A DNA stretch of 64,000 bases from Laccaria trichodermophora. Taxonomy: Eukaryota > Basidiomycota > Agaricomycetes > Agaricales > Hydnangiaceae. Shown here in pieces: positions 51,987-63,720 of this stretch (position 1 is the first letter of the stretch; every line of letters starts with the position of its first letter). The notes beneath the pieces were generated by a model that ran no database searches, was not told the DNA's origin, and saw only the letters and a program-made list of their open reading frames with translations. Location: contig JACTVC010000029.1 in NCBI GenBank assembly GCA_018417955.1, forward strand, positions 434,001 to 498,000, written 5' to 3'. The position numbers and the translations under genes were made by a program.

Positions 51987-53690
51987 AAGCGAGGCAAGAA
52001 GAATCTTACATTGTGGAACGTTGAGTCCAACCGTAATGCCTGCTGGGATCTTCACAGAAGTCTTTTCCCTCCGACTGAAATATGGAGAAACTTTGATTCT
52101 TTGGACGGCATTATGACCTAGGGATCCTTAGCTATGAAATGGTTGTAGTAGACGCTGTTGACGCTATCAGTCACCTCAGCCGCTGAATACCCTTGATTTG
52201 CAATACTAAGTAGTAGAGGGTTTCGAACTTAGTGCAACGCGGTTACGAACTGACATTCAGCCTGGCGGTAATTGTAGATACAGAAATCGCCATGAAGTAG
52301 CGGGAAAAAAGAAGTGACGACGAAGGGAAGTGACGTCGAGGAGGCGCCGGACGGGAGTTCGGAGGCGATGTCATAGGCTCAAGAAGTTGTCGCATCAGCA
52401 AGACCACAAACTGTTTGGCGACGCTTGGCGCACTTGTTGAGCTTGGGGCGCTTGCCAAACATCCCAAAATCGTACGACCCCTCCCAAACTACGCCGATTT
52501 GCGTCGCCAACTACGATTGGCCAAGTTTTTAATTCAAAAGCCAAGTACCACAATTACAATTATTTGTTAGATAGTGACATATTACATAACTGCATACTTG
52601 GTAACATAGTAGGCCCCAAAGCATCCCATGAGTACCAAAATGGAAGTCAAATGCTAAAAAATCGATAAGGAACCTAGAGCAATAACTTACCAAAGGTGAT
52701 ACGGTCATCCCCACTCTGCAGCTCTCCGATTGAAGCTTGCCCTTCTGAGCAGGTGGACGGCAGGGACCTCGCATGGTGTGTGGAGCTTTTCAAGACAGTA
52801 TTATCGTCGTCAAGCTGGGCATCGATAAAAACGCCCGCCACGTCTGCAATGGAAAGCCGTTAGAACAGGCGTTGTCAACTTGCAAGAGAGAAACACTGAC
52901 GATCAACTTGCGCCAATGGAGTCTCCTCCGTGTTATGCAAAGTGGCTTTGAGCGCGTCACCGGGTATGGAGTTGAAGCAAAAAAAGTCGATCCAAATCTT
53001 GTTTATACCCAGTAAGCATCCAGTAAACTTCCCCATTTCAAGATATCAATTGTCGTACCAGTAGGAACCTGTGTTTTGCGGTCATGTTCGCTTTTAAAGC
53101 ATGGCGCTCGTAAAGGAAATTGAGAGGACCGGAACTGTCACAAGAATTGTCAGCATATTAGACTAACGTGGGCAGACGGAAGAAGATGGGGCACGGTTGT
53201 AGCACAGAAGAGGAAAACGAGCCAAGGTAGGAAGGGGGGCAAGTCTAACGGAAGGAGGAACTCACTGAGAGCGGATGCACTCGGACATTGCAATGAAGTT
53301 CGCGCATCCTGGAATCTCAACAGCTCCCCGCTCTCTCTATATCGGCACAAGTTAACGAAAGCGATCATCGGGTTTCATTTTGATCACAGCAGGAGGTCGG
53401 GTCCTCAAGCGATATCGGCAGTAGCTGAACGACCCAGAGAGGAACCATTGGACGACTCGTCATGCAACTCCATTCGACGAGGGGGGTTCGCGGTGGAGTT
53501 GAATCCATGGGTACTTTGAGACTAGAAGCTGGCCGAACAAAGACAACATCAACTTGACAACAACAATTTTGTAAGTAGGAGGGCCCATGGGTGGAAAAGA
53601 AAAGGGCGGACTGCTTAAGTCTCTCGCGCCGGCCCTCAAGCCATCCGATGATGCGGAGTTTTGGTCCGGTCACCCGAACACCCAACTTTT
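51987..53690. other. Gene-poor region with one repeated segment
   Basis: No convincing gene. The minus-strand segment at about 52380-52470 (GCCAAGCGTCGCCAAACAG, then GGTCTTGCTGATGCGACAAC) resembles the plus strand at about 55105-55145 (GCCAAGCGTCCCGAGCG, ATCTTGCTGATGCGATGG). This suggests two fragments of one dispersed repeat. Short readings of 70-80 codons elsewhere do not resemble known families. Confidence 0.4.
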
Positions 53691-53699
53691 TCTTCTTCA

Positions 53700-53932
53700 A
53701 TTTCCCCCTTGCTTCACAAGAGGATGAAGAGGATAAAGTCATCCTCAATGGTGGCGCAGGTCTCCCCATCGGTCGCGTAAGTTCTCCCTCACTTGCCAAT
53801 TCCTCCATCTTATCTTTTTTTGTCGGAGGATGGCATTCCAAAACCTCTTTTACCCCTCATATCCCCACAACACGCAGGTCGAAAATGCCTCGTCCTGGAT
53901 CTCGACAAGGCTCAACTACAGAGGCCGAGACT
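53700..53932 (+). pseudogene. Relic of a NIF/FCP-type (Psr/Scp-like) phosphatase gene
   Basis: Readable in two pieces: EDEEDKVILNGGAGLPIG (53721-53775) and, after a GTAAGT intron starting at 53778, DGIPKPLLPLISPQHAGRKC + LVLDLD (about 53826-53920). In Psr1/Scp/NIF phosphatases the conserved text is '...GIPIG..G.P.PLLP......GRKCLVLDLDETLVHSS', where DxDx(T/V) is the catalytic motif (the first D is the phospho-acceptor). Here it reads DLDKAQ, so the T and everything after it is gone and the sequence runs into unrelated DNA. It is therefore a 5' fragment, catalytically dead, perhaps captured by a mobile element or left by a deletion. Confidence 0.6.
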
Positions 53933-56365
53933 TAGAAGCAAACCGAAAAGAAGGCGTGCGTTGCGTCATCCCTATCACAGAACGCAACTGTACCACGACG
54001 AAGAGAATAGGCATGGCCAGGTGAGTACCTACCTGCCACCTCATCTGTACTGACCACCCCCAACTCCCACCAGATATGTATCCCCGCGAACGCTCACGCT
54101 GAACCAAGCCAGGGCAACTGCCATGACAACCACCACAACCGTTCCCGCAGCATGCGACCTCAACCACATTCCACAGCAGTCGCGATCGCCAGGTGGGTGT
54201 TGCCGGCTCACCCACCAACCAACCACTCATCATCTACATAGGCTCACCTGGGCCCTCTGCTCCCCCTCAACCGGGAGAGGCTGACGAGAACGGCAATGCC
54301 AGCGAGGAATGACAAAGACGAAAACGACAAAGGAAGAAGAGTGAGGTGAGGTCGACAAGGCAAGCACAATGACACCAGGCATCTCAACTCCCTCTTTTGG
54401 GGCCATTCGCATCGACTACAGCACCTCAGTACAAAGATGTAAGATCTCACCGCCTAGCACATTGGAAAACATGGTGTGCCTCTATGTCTGCCAGCTCACC
54501 TACATGCTTACCATTCGTGACAGATCGTGTGGATCCCAAGCTGGAGGGTTGGGCCTGTGCACCGCCGCCGTGAGTGTGTTTTTCGTTGATCCCTTACATT
54601 CATACTAATCCTGGATCAGATCGAATGCGCATTACTCCTTCGGAGAACCTGATCAAGGACGAGAAGGGTAACAACAGGAGGAACTTCAACGAGAGACTGG
54701 GGTTCCAAGACGCGTGGCTGGACCGAATCCGCATCTCGATCGGCGCCGGCGGACTGGGCATATATCTTGGACGAGTGCCGGCCTCAACAGCTTAGTTGAT
54801 GATGAAGACACTGTCGAGTGCTCGGATCCCCGTGCGACTATTGAACTTTAGTATGTTTTCTCACTTCAACCCCGCCACGTTGGTCTTCCTTCTTACACAG
54901 AAAAGGGTCATACTAGTAGATACATTGTTGAGTTTACATGTAGTACTAGCCCAAATACAATTACAATTGGTCGAGCAGCATTTGAATCGGCGTTGCTTGG
55001 GGAGCACTCGGGAGCCACTTGGGCGAGTTTGTGCCAGATTATATCCGGCCTCTTTTTTCGGACGATCAGATCAAGCTTGGCAGCTTGGCGAAGTTGGCGG
55101 GCTTGGCCAAGCGTCCCGAGCGATTTGCGATCTTGCTGATGCGATGGGCTATGGGAAGGGTAGGAATGAATTTTAGGATAGAAAGTCTAAGACGGTGATG
55201 AGTCCGACGTCATGTCAGTGAAAGAGAAGGCAGTGAGGACGTACAACTTGATTTCACAAGTCTTGGGTAGTGGGTGACTCCCAGTGAAAACCGGCTCTGT
55301 TCTCAGCCGCAAGTATCTGCGGATTCCCGGCAGATATCGGAGATCGTCGGCAGAGCAGAAAGGCGCTGGTAGACTGGGATTTCGTCCCTTTTGCGGATTT
55401 TTTTCCGCGAGGTTCCGCCTTGAAATGATACAAATGGCCGAGGTTTCTGCTTGAATCGGTTCCTTTCGGCCTGCAGCTGCACTTTGCGGTCGTTGTCTGT
55501 AGCTGGTGAATATTTTGTATTGATTCAGAAATGTGCTATATTCCGTTACTATCTGCGATTCCCAGTACTGAAACCATCCCCATCCACCTATACCCCCGCA
55601 CCGCTGATAGTCAGAACGGCTCATAATTCTTGTCCACGACCATCCGTCCGCTCAACTGACAAGGCTCTACCCTGAAGCGGCTGTGTATGGAGATGGAACA
55701 CGAAAGGAAGGGTATTAGTTTGCGAGCTAGCGCAAACCTGGACTAAAAAGTCACGCACCTTGGTAAATGCGGCGCCGCCGAGCAGGATTGAGCAAAAATA
55801 GGGCGCATATATGCATGATAAACGGCAGAACTTTATCTGACTGTGCCAAAAAAACTGCTCACCGAGATGTTATTGTGTGAGAGAACGCGTATGGCCAGCT
55901 TGCCTACATGAAGGTGAGGATTTAGTCATTTGAACAACAAGGCACTTACGGCGAATCAAATGCACGATTCCCACCACATTGAACTCCCATGATGACGTAC
56001 CCTCATTGTTCTGATAGGTCCACGAGTGGCTTGCCGAGGGATGCGCGCAGTGCGGAGCGATGTTGGATGTCCTGCAGTCCTGGAAGACAGAATGAAGGGG
56101 AAAGTGGGGGAAGGAAGGAAAGAGGGGAAATGGGAATCATTTGAGGGTGTCTGATATATATAATCCGTCGACTTGCAAACAGAGTTTTGAATGGAAAGAA
56201 AGAATTTTGTTGTAAAACAGGTTGGTGTCGAGTCGAAAAAAAGTAAGTAGCGCTGTGGAAAGAAGTCCGTGTTCGGTTGATGCCGGGAATCACAGTCAGG
56301 TGCGGATTCTCGCCGATTTTGTCCTCCGCCATCGATATCTGCGGAACGGTGCAGAGCCGGTTTCC
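53933..56365. other. Gene-poor region
   Basis: There is no gene I can defend. A plus-strand reading at 54574-54795 (GSDRMRITPSENLIKDEKGN) is protein-like but isolated. At about 55310-55430 there is a GC-rich patch with TCTGCGGATTCCCGGCAGAT and GATCGTCGGCAGAG. A similar TATCTGCGGAACGG patch is at about 56334-56348, so a small repeat may be present. The second copy of the segment noted at 52380 is at 55105-55145. Confidence 0.35.
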
Positions 56366-57044
56366 ACTGGGGGTGACTTTCCATAACTCAAATCTATAAA
56401 AACAAATAAATTCGACCCTTATCGGAGCTTGAAACAAGAACTTCTCACGAGAGTTTGTTGAAGTGAATAAACCGTAACACCAATGGATTAGATTCAATTA
56501 GATTTGTTTGCTAGCCGTGAATCAACTCACTTCCCTCCCGTCCGAGGTCAAGCAGGCCCATGGATGGGTGAAACTAGTTGATACTAAAGCCACTCAGCCA
56601 GAAAGCTATAGTGATTGTCACGGGTTTAGCAACCCATGCGGGTTACGGGTAAGGGTACACTTGGGTAAGGGTATGGGTTTGATATTCCCAACCCTCACCA
56701 AACCCGTACCCGTGGCAGGGGTTAGCGGGTACCCGTAGCAATACCCGTCATGTTATTTGGTCAGTGTTTGTGCAGCAATAAGATCGAAAAAATACTAATT
56801 TATTGCTGCCAAGTTATGCATAAGGGATACCTGAACAATTGTAAGGTATTTTATCCCCTGCAAGTCACACTGGGAGAAGGGAAGTTTTTTGTATTTGGTT
56901 TTGTATTTTTATGAGGGTGCATCATTTTAAATTAATGAAATATTCTACACATATGTAAGTAAGAACAAGTATACAAGGGGGTTAACTAAACAAGGGGGGT
57001 GTAGCTATGGCGTAAATATGGCATGGGCAGAGGGGAGTGCAGAA

Positions 57045-57170
57045 GGAAAGGAAAGAGACGCGAAAGAAGCTGATCAGAGGCGCTATATATACAAGGCACT
57101 TTAGGGCGGGTTCAGAATCAGAGCAAACCCGCCCTAAAGTGCCTTGTACACACAGCGCTTCTGCTTCTTT
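57045..57170. repeat. Hairpin repeat M3 inside the hAT-like element
   Basis: Near-perfect palindrome: GCGCTATATATACAAGGCAC + TTTAGGGCGGGTT, a loop of 12-13 bases, then AACCCGCCCTAAAGTGCCTT + GTACACACAGCGC. The core is shared with M1 and M2, but the arms are more exact and the E-box-like loop is absent. Confidence 0.8.
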
Positions 57171-57299
57171 CATGTCTCTTTTTGTCTTCCTCATCCGTTA
57201 TTCCATCTTGGCCCCCCATATGTATCAGGACACGGGACAACGACGTTACGAGGACACGGTGAGTACCCTCCGTCCCACGTTCATCCTAACCCACCTCAC

Positions 57300-57810
57300 T
57301 GAGACAGGAAAACAATGGAATGACAACATGGGACGACAACGATGCGACGGGAAGGATGACGACGTGACAAGGAGTTGAGGACACGGGACACAGACACGAC
57401 GAACGAGGACATGGGGACCATGGGACAACGACGACTGCTCCAACCATGCACACCCCAACAACGATGCAGATGCAGGCGCTATGTTGTGTCAGCAAGGCGG
57501 CAACCATACCATGCAACCACAGCAACACGACGACGACACACAGCGACACCATGACGACACCACAGCGACGCAATGACGATGCCACAGCAACACGACGACG
57601 ACACCACAGTGACACGACGCAACGACGACAGACACCACAGTGATGCGACGACGACAGACACCACAGCGACGCGACGACAACACCAGCGACGCGACGACTA
57701 CACCACGATGCGACCATGGCGACACACGATGGTGCCGCAACCATGCGACGACAACACAATGGTCACACAACCACGATGCGATGCAACCATGACCATGCGA
57801 TGATGAGGCC
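57300..57810. repeat. CGACGACACCACAGCGAC-type simple-sequence tract
   Basis: Degenerate short tandem repeats of ACGACGACACCACAGCGACA and ACCATGCGACGACAAC. They leave several frames open on both strands (T/M/D/H-rich one way, C/V/S-rich the other); I regard none as a gene. Confidence 0.85.
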
Positions 57811-58698
57811 CTTTCTCCTCATCTCAAGATGTCTGTTGGCTCATGTGTTTCACTTTACCTGTAATGTATTTTGTAGTCAGTTACTTGTAGCTGTTCCAGC
57901 AAGTGCCGTGCTGTGCACAGGTCTAAAGCTTCTACATAATCAGTTGAATAGAATACAGTTATAATTGTCTTTGTGTTAATACACTAAAATTTGATATTGT
58001 TTGACTTGTGACTGAGAGTAAGATCAATACTGAATGAAAATACAGTAGCTACCTGTCATAAGACCTGCCTAACCCGCCAAACCCACGAAAACCCGTACCC
58101 TTACCCGCAGAAACCCCTACCCGTGGTTGAGGGTATGGGTTTTCATGGGTAGGGGTACGGGTATGGCCGAAAGTACCCGGGGGTTACCCGTGACAATGCC
58201 TAGAAAGCTAGGCCACACAACGAATGAAGCCCAGAAAATGTCAAAATGAGCTGTAAAGGGCCATGGTTCAGCAAGTTGGGTGGTGGGAAGAGTGTTTGAG
58301 AGGGAAAATTATGTTCAGAGAGGGAAATTTGTAGCCACAACACATTAGTAGTGCTAATGAACTCTGTAGTGGTATAAACTCATAACCAGAGAGGGCAGAA
58401 TGTCCTCAGTCATAGGAGAGTGGTGAGGATGGGCCCGATGAGGTAGAGATGACTAAGCCCAGGTGGGAAGAAAACGCCTCCAGGAAGGAAAGGTTTCCTC
58501 TTGGCAGGGTTTATTCGAGCGTTTGAAATCTGTTCGAGGGGGTCAGACCCTATGAACAGATTAAGGTTTATAGAAGGTTGTCAACCAGGGCGCCCATCAA
58601 CATTGAACCCCTCGTGGACACGGCATCTCGGCTGAGGACCCTAGATCTCGTCGATTTATTTAAATTTAGAGAATTTGTGTTACGGAAAGTCACCCACT

Positions 58699-59434
58699 GG
58701 GTGACTTTCCGTAACTCAAATTTATAAAAATGAATAAATCTGACCCTTATCGGAGTTTGAAACGAGAACTTCACACGACAGTTTGATGGAGTGAATAAAC
58801 CGTAACGCCAACTGATTAGATTTTATTAGATTTAGAATTCCTTGCCTCAATAAACTCACTTCTCTCCCATCTGGGCTACTTTGAGGTCATGCAGGCCCAT
58901 GGTCTGGTGTATCATAGCTGATACTCAATATACTCAGCCAACAGGTAAGGCCACCCAAAAATTGAAGCCCAGGAAATGTCAAATGAGCTGAAAAGGACCA
59001 TGGTCCAGTGAGTTTGGTGTTGAGAAGAGTGTTTGGGGAGGGAAAAACATGTTCAGGGAGGAAATTTTGTGTCCACAACAAATTGATACTAATAATAAAC
59101 GCTGTAGTGGTATAAAACTACAACCAGAGAGGGCAGAATGTCCTCAGCCGTAGCAGAGTTGCACGAAAGACAGCCTGATGAGGTATAGATGACTAAGCCA
59201 GGTGGGAAGGAAACGCGCCCGAGAAGGAAAGGTTTCCTCTTGGCAGGGTTTATTCGGGCGTTTGAAATCTGTTCGAGGGGTCCGTACCCTCTGAATAGAT
59301 TAAGGTTTGTAACTGGGTTCCAACCAGGAACTCCATCAAAGTTGAACCCTTACAAGACTCGGCATCCCGGCAAAGGACCCTAGATCTCGTCGATTTATTC
59401 AAATCTAGAGAATTTGTGTTACGGAAAGTCACCC
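58699..59434. mobile_element. TIR element copy II, directly behind copy I
   Basis: The ends are GGGTGACTTTCCGTAACTCA and ...TTGTGTTACGGAAAGTCACCC. It is separated from copy I by only ACT (58696-58698) and is in the same orientation. Internal sequence matches copy I throughout (GTTTGAAAC.AGAACTTC, GAATAAACCGTAAC.CCAA, CAGGCCCATGG, GAGGGCAGAATGTCCTCAG, GGTTTCCTCTTGGCAGGGTT). It has no nested insertion and so shows the empty hAT site (CTCAGCCAACAGGTAAGGCCAC). The right flank is AGT rather than ACT. Confidence 0.75.
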
Positions 59435-60633
59435 AGTAGGGCTCTAACGCTGACCTTTCCACCTGCGGCGAGAATCCAACCTAACAACCATCATCAAAAA
59501 GAAAACTGATAAATCCAGGTTTGAACTGGGGTCGCAACCGTCGCATGAATGTTCGATACTAGAATGGAACTCTCATCCAAAAAGTAAATTATCGAAGCAG
59601 AACGCGATAACGGAGATGGTCTTACAGAAAAACCCACAGTGAATAGAAAAGACTAACGCGTTACAGGCACTTGAGAACACACTGCCTATCCGTTGCAAAA
59701 AGGTCTGAGATGTCGGCTGGGGATAAACTTGGTTCGAGTACCCGCGTGGCATCGCTTTCGCTGGAAAGATCGCCATAGAGCTAATGGGCGGGCGTTCGAG
59801 AACTTCTGGAGCAAGAATAATGAAATTAGGGTCTATTAGGGTATTGCAACTTGAACTTCTCACTCACCAGATTCGTCAATACATTATACCCCTCCCTTTG
59901 CAGCGCCTTATAACTGACACCCAGCCTGCCCTGCGGGCGTCGCAAGCCACTTTCCGTGTGCACTATGGCAACCGTTAACGAAACCACGTCTGTCGACGCC
60001 AGGTCGACGCTATTTCTGACGCGAAATACACCAAGCTTCTGCGTGGCACCCGATGAGGTTGAGTCACACCCAAGTCACACCGGCTTCCTGAATAAGCGAC
60101 GGATTATACACGTTAACAATGCCAAACAACAAACCTGGTCCTTCCTCTTAACCACTTCGTTCTTCGGAGACAATTGTCATATGAAGAAGTACTGATTCAG
60201 AGACCTTATCTAGGCATGAACTCAAAACAACAACCATGAAAGGTTACAGTCGGGTGATTGTCGGATTTCGGACTATCGCATCACGATCACATGTATGTCA
60301 TAAAGGGAAACAAATTTTGCAGACACACGCCGTCAACGGTATGCGAGTCGCGACCAAGCGCGCAAACATCTTGAGGAAGCTTTGCGACCTAGGAAGGACC
60401 TCTGTGCCTTTATACCACCTAAACATCAGCCAAGACATCCCCGGGGTATGACAAGATCCCTTGAATCACCGCACTGTCTGCCCCTCGTGCACACAAGCTA
60501 AAAATAACTTCAGAATAACCCCTTCGAATCACAACTCTACAGGATCGGGATGGAGCAGCTCTTATAACCGCTCTTCCTCGGCCATCGAATTTTAGTGTTC
60601 CTCACTTCTTTCATTCCATCATCGGCGTAACTG
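59435..60633. other. Upstream region of the transporter gene, no gene seen
   Basis: Short readings such as MATVNETTSVDARSTLFLTR (59964) are not supported by continuation. A tRNA-like T-arm (minus strand near 59515-59540) was examined and rejected. The last 200 bp should include the promoter of the gene at 60634; no diagnostic motif is seen. Confidence 0.4.
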
Positions 60634-62912
60634 ATGGTCCCCTCCTTCTTGCGAAACCTCGTCCCCCGCAGAGAAGAGCGCCAGCATTCAAGGCCTCTGC
60701 TCACTGTCATCGCCAGCGTGACTTGGCTTCAATGGGCTCAGTTCTTCTGCGGGTACGTCATACAACCTCGACCAGCGCTTGAAGTTGCATGTCCATCGAT
60801 CTGACCTTTCTTTAGATGGCTGGCTTGGACGTGCGACGCTATCGACTTTTTCTCTGTATCCCTCAGCGTTACGCGCCTTCAAAATCAATTCAATAAGTCT
60901 ACTCATGACATCGTGCGTTGTCTATCATCAATGGTCCAAAACAGGACTGACAACCAACTGACAACCATCGATAGACGACCGCTATTACCCTCACATTGTT
61001 GTTCCGACCGCTGGGAGCGGTACGTTCATCTCGCTTCCCTTGCTCGCTCCGGCTCTCATCTCGTTTTGTCATAAGGTGTTATTCGGCATTGTCTCGGATC
61101 GCTATGGCAGGAAGTGGCCCCTCGTTTGTAACCTCGTCCTCGTCGCCGTCCTCGAGCTCGGTGCTGGATTCGTGCAAAACTTCAAGCAGTTCCTTGCGCT
61201 CCGATCCCTCTTTGGTGTTGGCATGGGTGGAATCTGGGGCCTAGCAGCGTCCACAGCTTTAGAAAACTTGCCCGTCGAACTTCGCGGGGTCGGTAGTGGT
61301 TTCCTACAGGAGGGTTACGCGGTTGGATACCTCATCGCTGCTGTGATCAATCTATACCTCGTTCCAGAGGTGAATTCGGGCTGGAGAGCTCTCTTCTGGA
61401 CCGCTTCGGGAATCTCTCTCTTTACCGCCTTCCTCCGGGCCCTCCTCCCCGAGAGCGAATACTTCTTACGTGCAAAGGAAGCCGATCGTGCCAATGGAAC
61501 CAATACATCGAAGAAGACAAAGATATTTTTGCATGAAGTTAAGGAGATGCTCAAGCGTCACTGGCTTTTGTGCATCTACGCCGTATTGCTTATGACAGGT
61601 GCGGGCGTTGTTTCGTCTACAAGTACCCATTCTCATATCGTTTTCAAGGATTCAATTTCCTCTCTCACGGCTCCCAGGTGCGTCACTAAATATTGGCCCA
61701 TCTCGAACTCTGATCTGACATACCCTACCGCTTATTTGTGTAGGACTTGTATCCCACTTACCTTCAACAGTCCAAGGGCTTCTCAGCTCACAATTCCACA
61801 GTCGCCACCATCATCGGAAACTTGGTTGGTATTCACTTCTTCTATAAAAGTCCAGAGCGCTATACTGATGATTATTCTTGCGACCAGGGTGCCATTGCGT
61901 ACGTGCCTGTTCGCTGCTTAAGTCAAATTTACATTCAACATAGGGAATCATTACAGGGGTGGCGTCGTTGCTGGGTTTATCAGTCAGTACATTGGCCGTC
62001 GCTTGACGATGATGTATGTGACTCAGTCTTCATCCCATGTATCTCTCGTCCTGACGAAATTCTCAGCATCATGGTCCTTCTCGTGGGAGGTAATTTATCG
62101 CAACACATACCTCCCTCGGACAAGGTCTGACTTTTTCCGGGGATATAGCATTCATTCCTCTCTGGATTCTGCCAAGCTCGTTCAGCGCCCTTTCAGCTGG
62201 CGCTTTCTGCATCCAATTCGGTGTTCAAGGCGCATGGGGTGTGGTGAGCTCCAAACTTTCTTTCTCCTTACAGTACGTCGTCTAACGCTGACATGGATAA
62301 TGTCAGATCCCCATTCAGTTGGCCGAAATGTCGCCTCCCGCTTTCCGTGCAACTTTCCCCGGTGTTGCGTATCAGCTTGGAAATGTAAATCTGTTCCCTC
62401 TCATTGTCTCGCAGGCTTGCCTCTGATGGCATCGCTTGAATAAATAGATGGTTTCCTCCGCTTCAGCACAAATTGAAACCGGTACGTCTGCGTCTTTCAC
62501 CATTCATTCTTCCCAGTCTAATTATGTTGACATCCTTAGTTGGGGGCCAAAACCTTAAAACGACGATCATAAAGGACGGTAGGCTGACCCCCGTGCCCGA
62601 TTACGCCAAAGTACCTAGTGTGATTCAAATGCCTCCCAGTCCTATTGACATGCCCGTTTTAGGTGCAAGGTATCTTCATTGGTGTTGTCGCCGCATTCGT
62701 CGTTTTCATCACCATCGTCGGGCCTGAGTATGCTGTTCCCTCCTCCTTTTCCTTTCCTCTCACTTATCAACGACAACAGAAAACACGGTTCGCAATTTGA
62801 GCAACACAAAGCTGCCTTCGAGCAAGGCGCCGCGGAAGACGATATCCCGGAAAAGGATTTTGTATCAAGAGGCCCTGACGAGAAGGAGAGCAGCATTCAC
62901 CAAACTGAGTGA
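60634..62912 (+). CDS. JEN1-type monocarboxylate (lactate/pyruvate) transporter, MFS
   Basis: About 15 exons join in phase to roughly 510 residues. The N-terminal cytosolic part is PSFLRNLVPRREERQHSRP, then WAQFFCGWLAWTCDAIDFFS (TM1), TAITLTLLFRPLGAVLFGIV (TM2) and the MFS loop SDRYGRKWPLVCNL. Then come LELGAGFVQNFKQFLALRSL, GMGGIWGLAASTALENLP, LLPESEYFLRAKEADRA, YAVLLMTGFNFLSHGSQDL and YPTYLQQSKGFSAHNSTVAT. Later exons give GFISQYIGRRL, AFCIQFGVQGAWGVIPIQLA, EMSPPAFRATFPGVAYQLGN, VVAAFVVFITIVGPE and a hydrophilic tail QFEQHKAAFEQGAAEDD. NFLSHGSQDLYPT matches the NXX[S/T]HX[S/T]QDXXXT signature known to be needed for transport in the JEN family (TC 2.A.1.12). Such proteins are proton symporters of lactate/pyruvate (or dicarboxylates) in the plasma membrane, usually glucose-repressed. 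No lesion was found, so it is probably functional; substrate choice cannot be read from sequence. Confidence 0.9.
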
Positions 62913-63720
62913 TTCGACATCCCTACTTCCATCCCATTCTCATCATTCCTACCTTGTTCATGTAACTCACTCAAACTAATCACGACTTGTATACACGAAA
63001 TTGAACGAGTTTTTTCTATGCCTATTTTTTGTAAACTAAGAATTACGATCTGATTTGTGGGTCTGAACGTTAGTCACTATGATACACATATGAAATCGCA
63101 CTGAGTTGTTGAAGTGGAAGCATTCCATCTTCCTACCTGTCCTGCAAATTGTGAAGTTTTATATATCGTACTTATGTATACAAATACATAATGGAACTAT
63201 TTCGCCCAACCAAAAGGATGTGGGATCGGAAATTAGAGTCAACGATTCTCCATGAGCATACAAGTTGCAGCGCCGTTATGCATCAGCAAAAAGCCGTATA
63301 AACTAAGAGATATAAATTAGACAAAAACCCAGAACGTAGGAGACGGAGAATACCTTTAACGGCAACTGGAAGAGACAGTTTTTCAGCGACTTCCTCGCGA
63401 CAACGACGATGAGGGGGCACTTACAAGCCACCCTTCCAGTAGAATTCGTCGCCAGATAACAATCAAAACCTTGAATAAAAAGGCGATATCAGGGTTTTGA
63501 ATCTGACATTCCAAATCCACAAAATATGCATACGATGGATTCGGGACTTAGCATCCCTGTGGTTTTTCCATTCCTCCCTCCTGACAACACCATTTGTGTG
63601 AAAGATATCCCCCAGTTTCATCGAGTGCCACCTTTTATCGTAGTCCCCTAGATCTAAACACGTGTCCCTCAGAAGTTAACAACAACAGGTGCAACTATAT
63701 TCATATAGTTGACGTTGTTG
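62913..63720. other. 3' flank of the transporter gene; hairpin near its right end
   Basis: There is no gene. The transporter's 3' UTR probably occupies the first part (AATTGAACGAG, TTTTTTGTAAAC). At 63685-63723 there is an imperfect hairpin: CAACAACAGGTGCAACTATA, loop TTCA, then TATAGTTGACGTTGTTG, which lies directly at the end of the minus-strand gene. Confidence 0.5.

Larger units (their letters stand above)
56609..58202. mobile_element. hAT-like non-autonomous element with GGGTA-rich subterminal repeats
   Basis: The left end is TAGTGATTGTCACGGG and the right end, in reverse complement, TAGGCATTGTCACGGG. It is flanked by the exact 8-bp repeat GAAAGCTA (56601-56608, 58203-58210). An 8-bp duplication and TA-R-N-G type ends are typical of hAT elements. 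Both subterminal regions (56650-56745, 58065-58195) are dense in GGGTA/TACCC words (GGGTTACGGGTAAGGGTA; CCCGTACCCTTACCCG). There is no transposase. The interior holds hairpin M3 and a CGACGACACCACAG-type simple repeat. It is nested in TIR element copy I. Confidence 0.85.
56371..58695. mobile_element. TIR element copy I (GGGTGACTTTCC ends), carrying a nested hAT-like element
   Basis: The left end is GGGTGACTTTCCATAACTCA and the right end (in reverse complement) GGGTGACTTTCCGTAACACA. It is flanked by ACT on both sides (56366-56368, with two extra G; 58696-58698). Without the nested 56609-58202 insertion it is about 0.72 kb, the same as copy II. It is non-coding. TIRs starting with GGG and a 3-bp duplication would fit a PIF/Harbinger-type MITE, but the class is inference. 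Confidence 0.7.

Noticed and set aside
56003..56497. Minus-strand reading of 164 residues near the TIR element
   Set aside because: It runs across the left end of TIR element copy I into non-coding flank, lacks family resemblance, and part of it recurs in copy II only as repeat sequence.
57286..57803. Cys/Val/Ser-rich and Thr/Met/Asp-rich readings as proteins
   Set aside because: Several frames on both strands are open because of CGACGACACCACAG-type simple repeats; no family resemblance.
59505..59580. tRNA gene on the minus strand
   Set aside because: A T-arm-like CCAG-TTCAAAC-CTGG is present, but no matching acceptor stem or anticodon stem could be built; at best a decayed tRNA-derived fragment.
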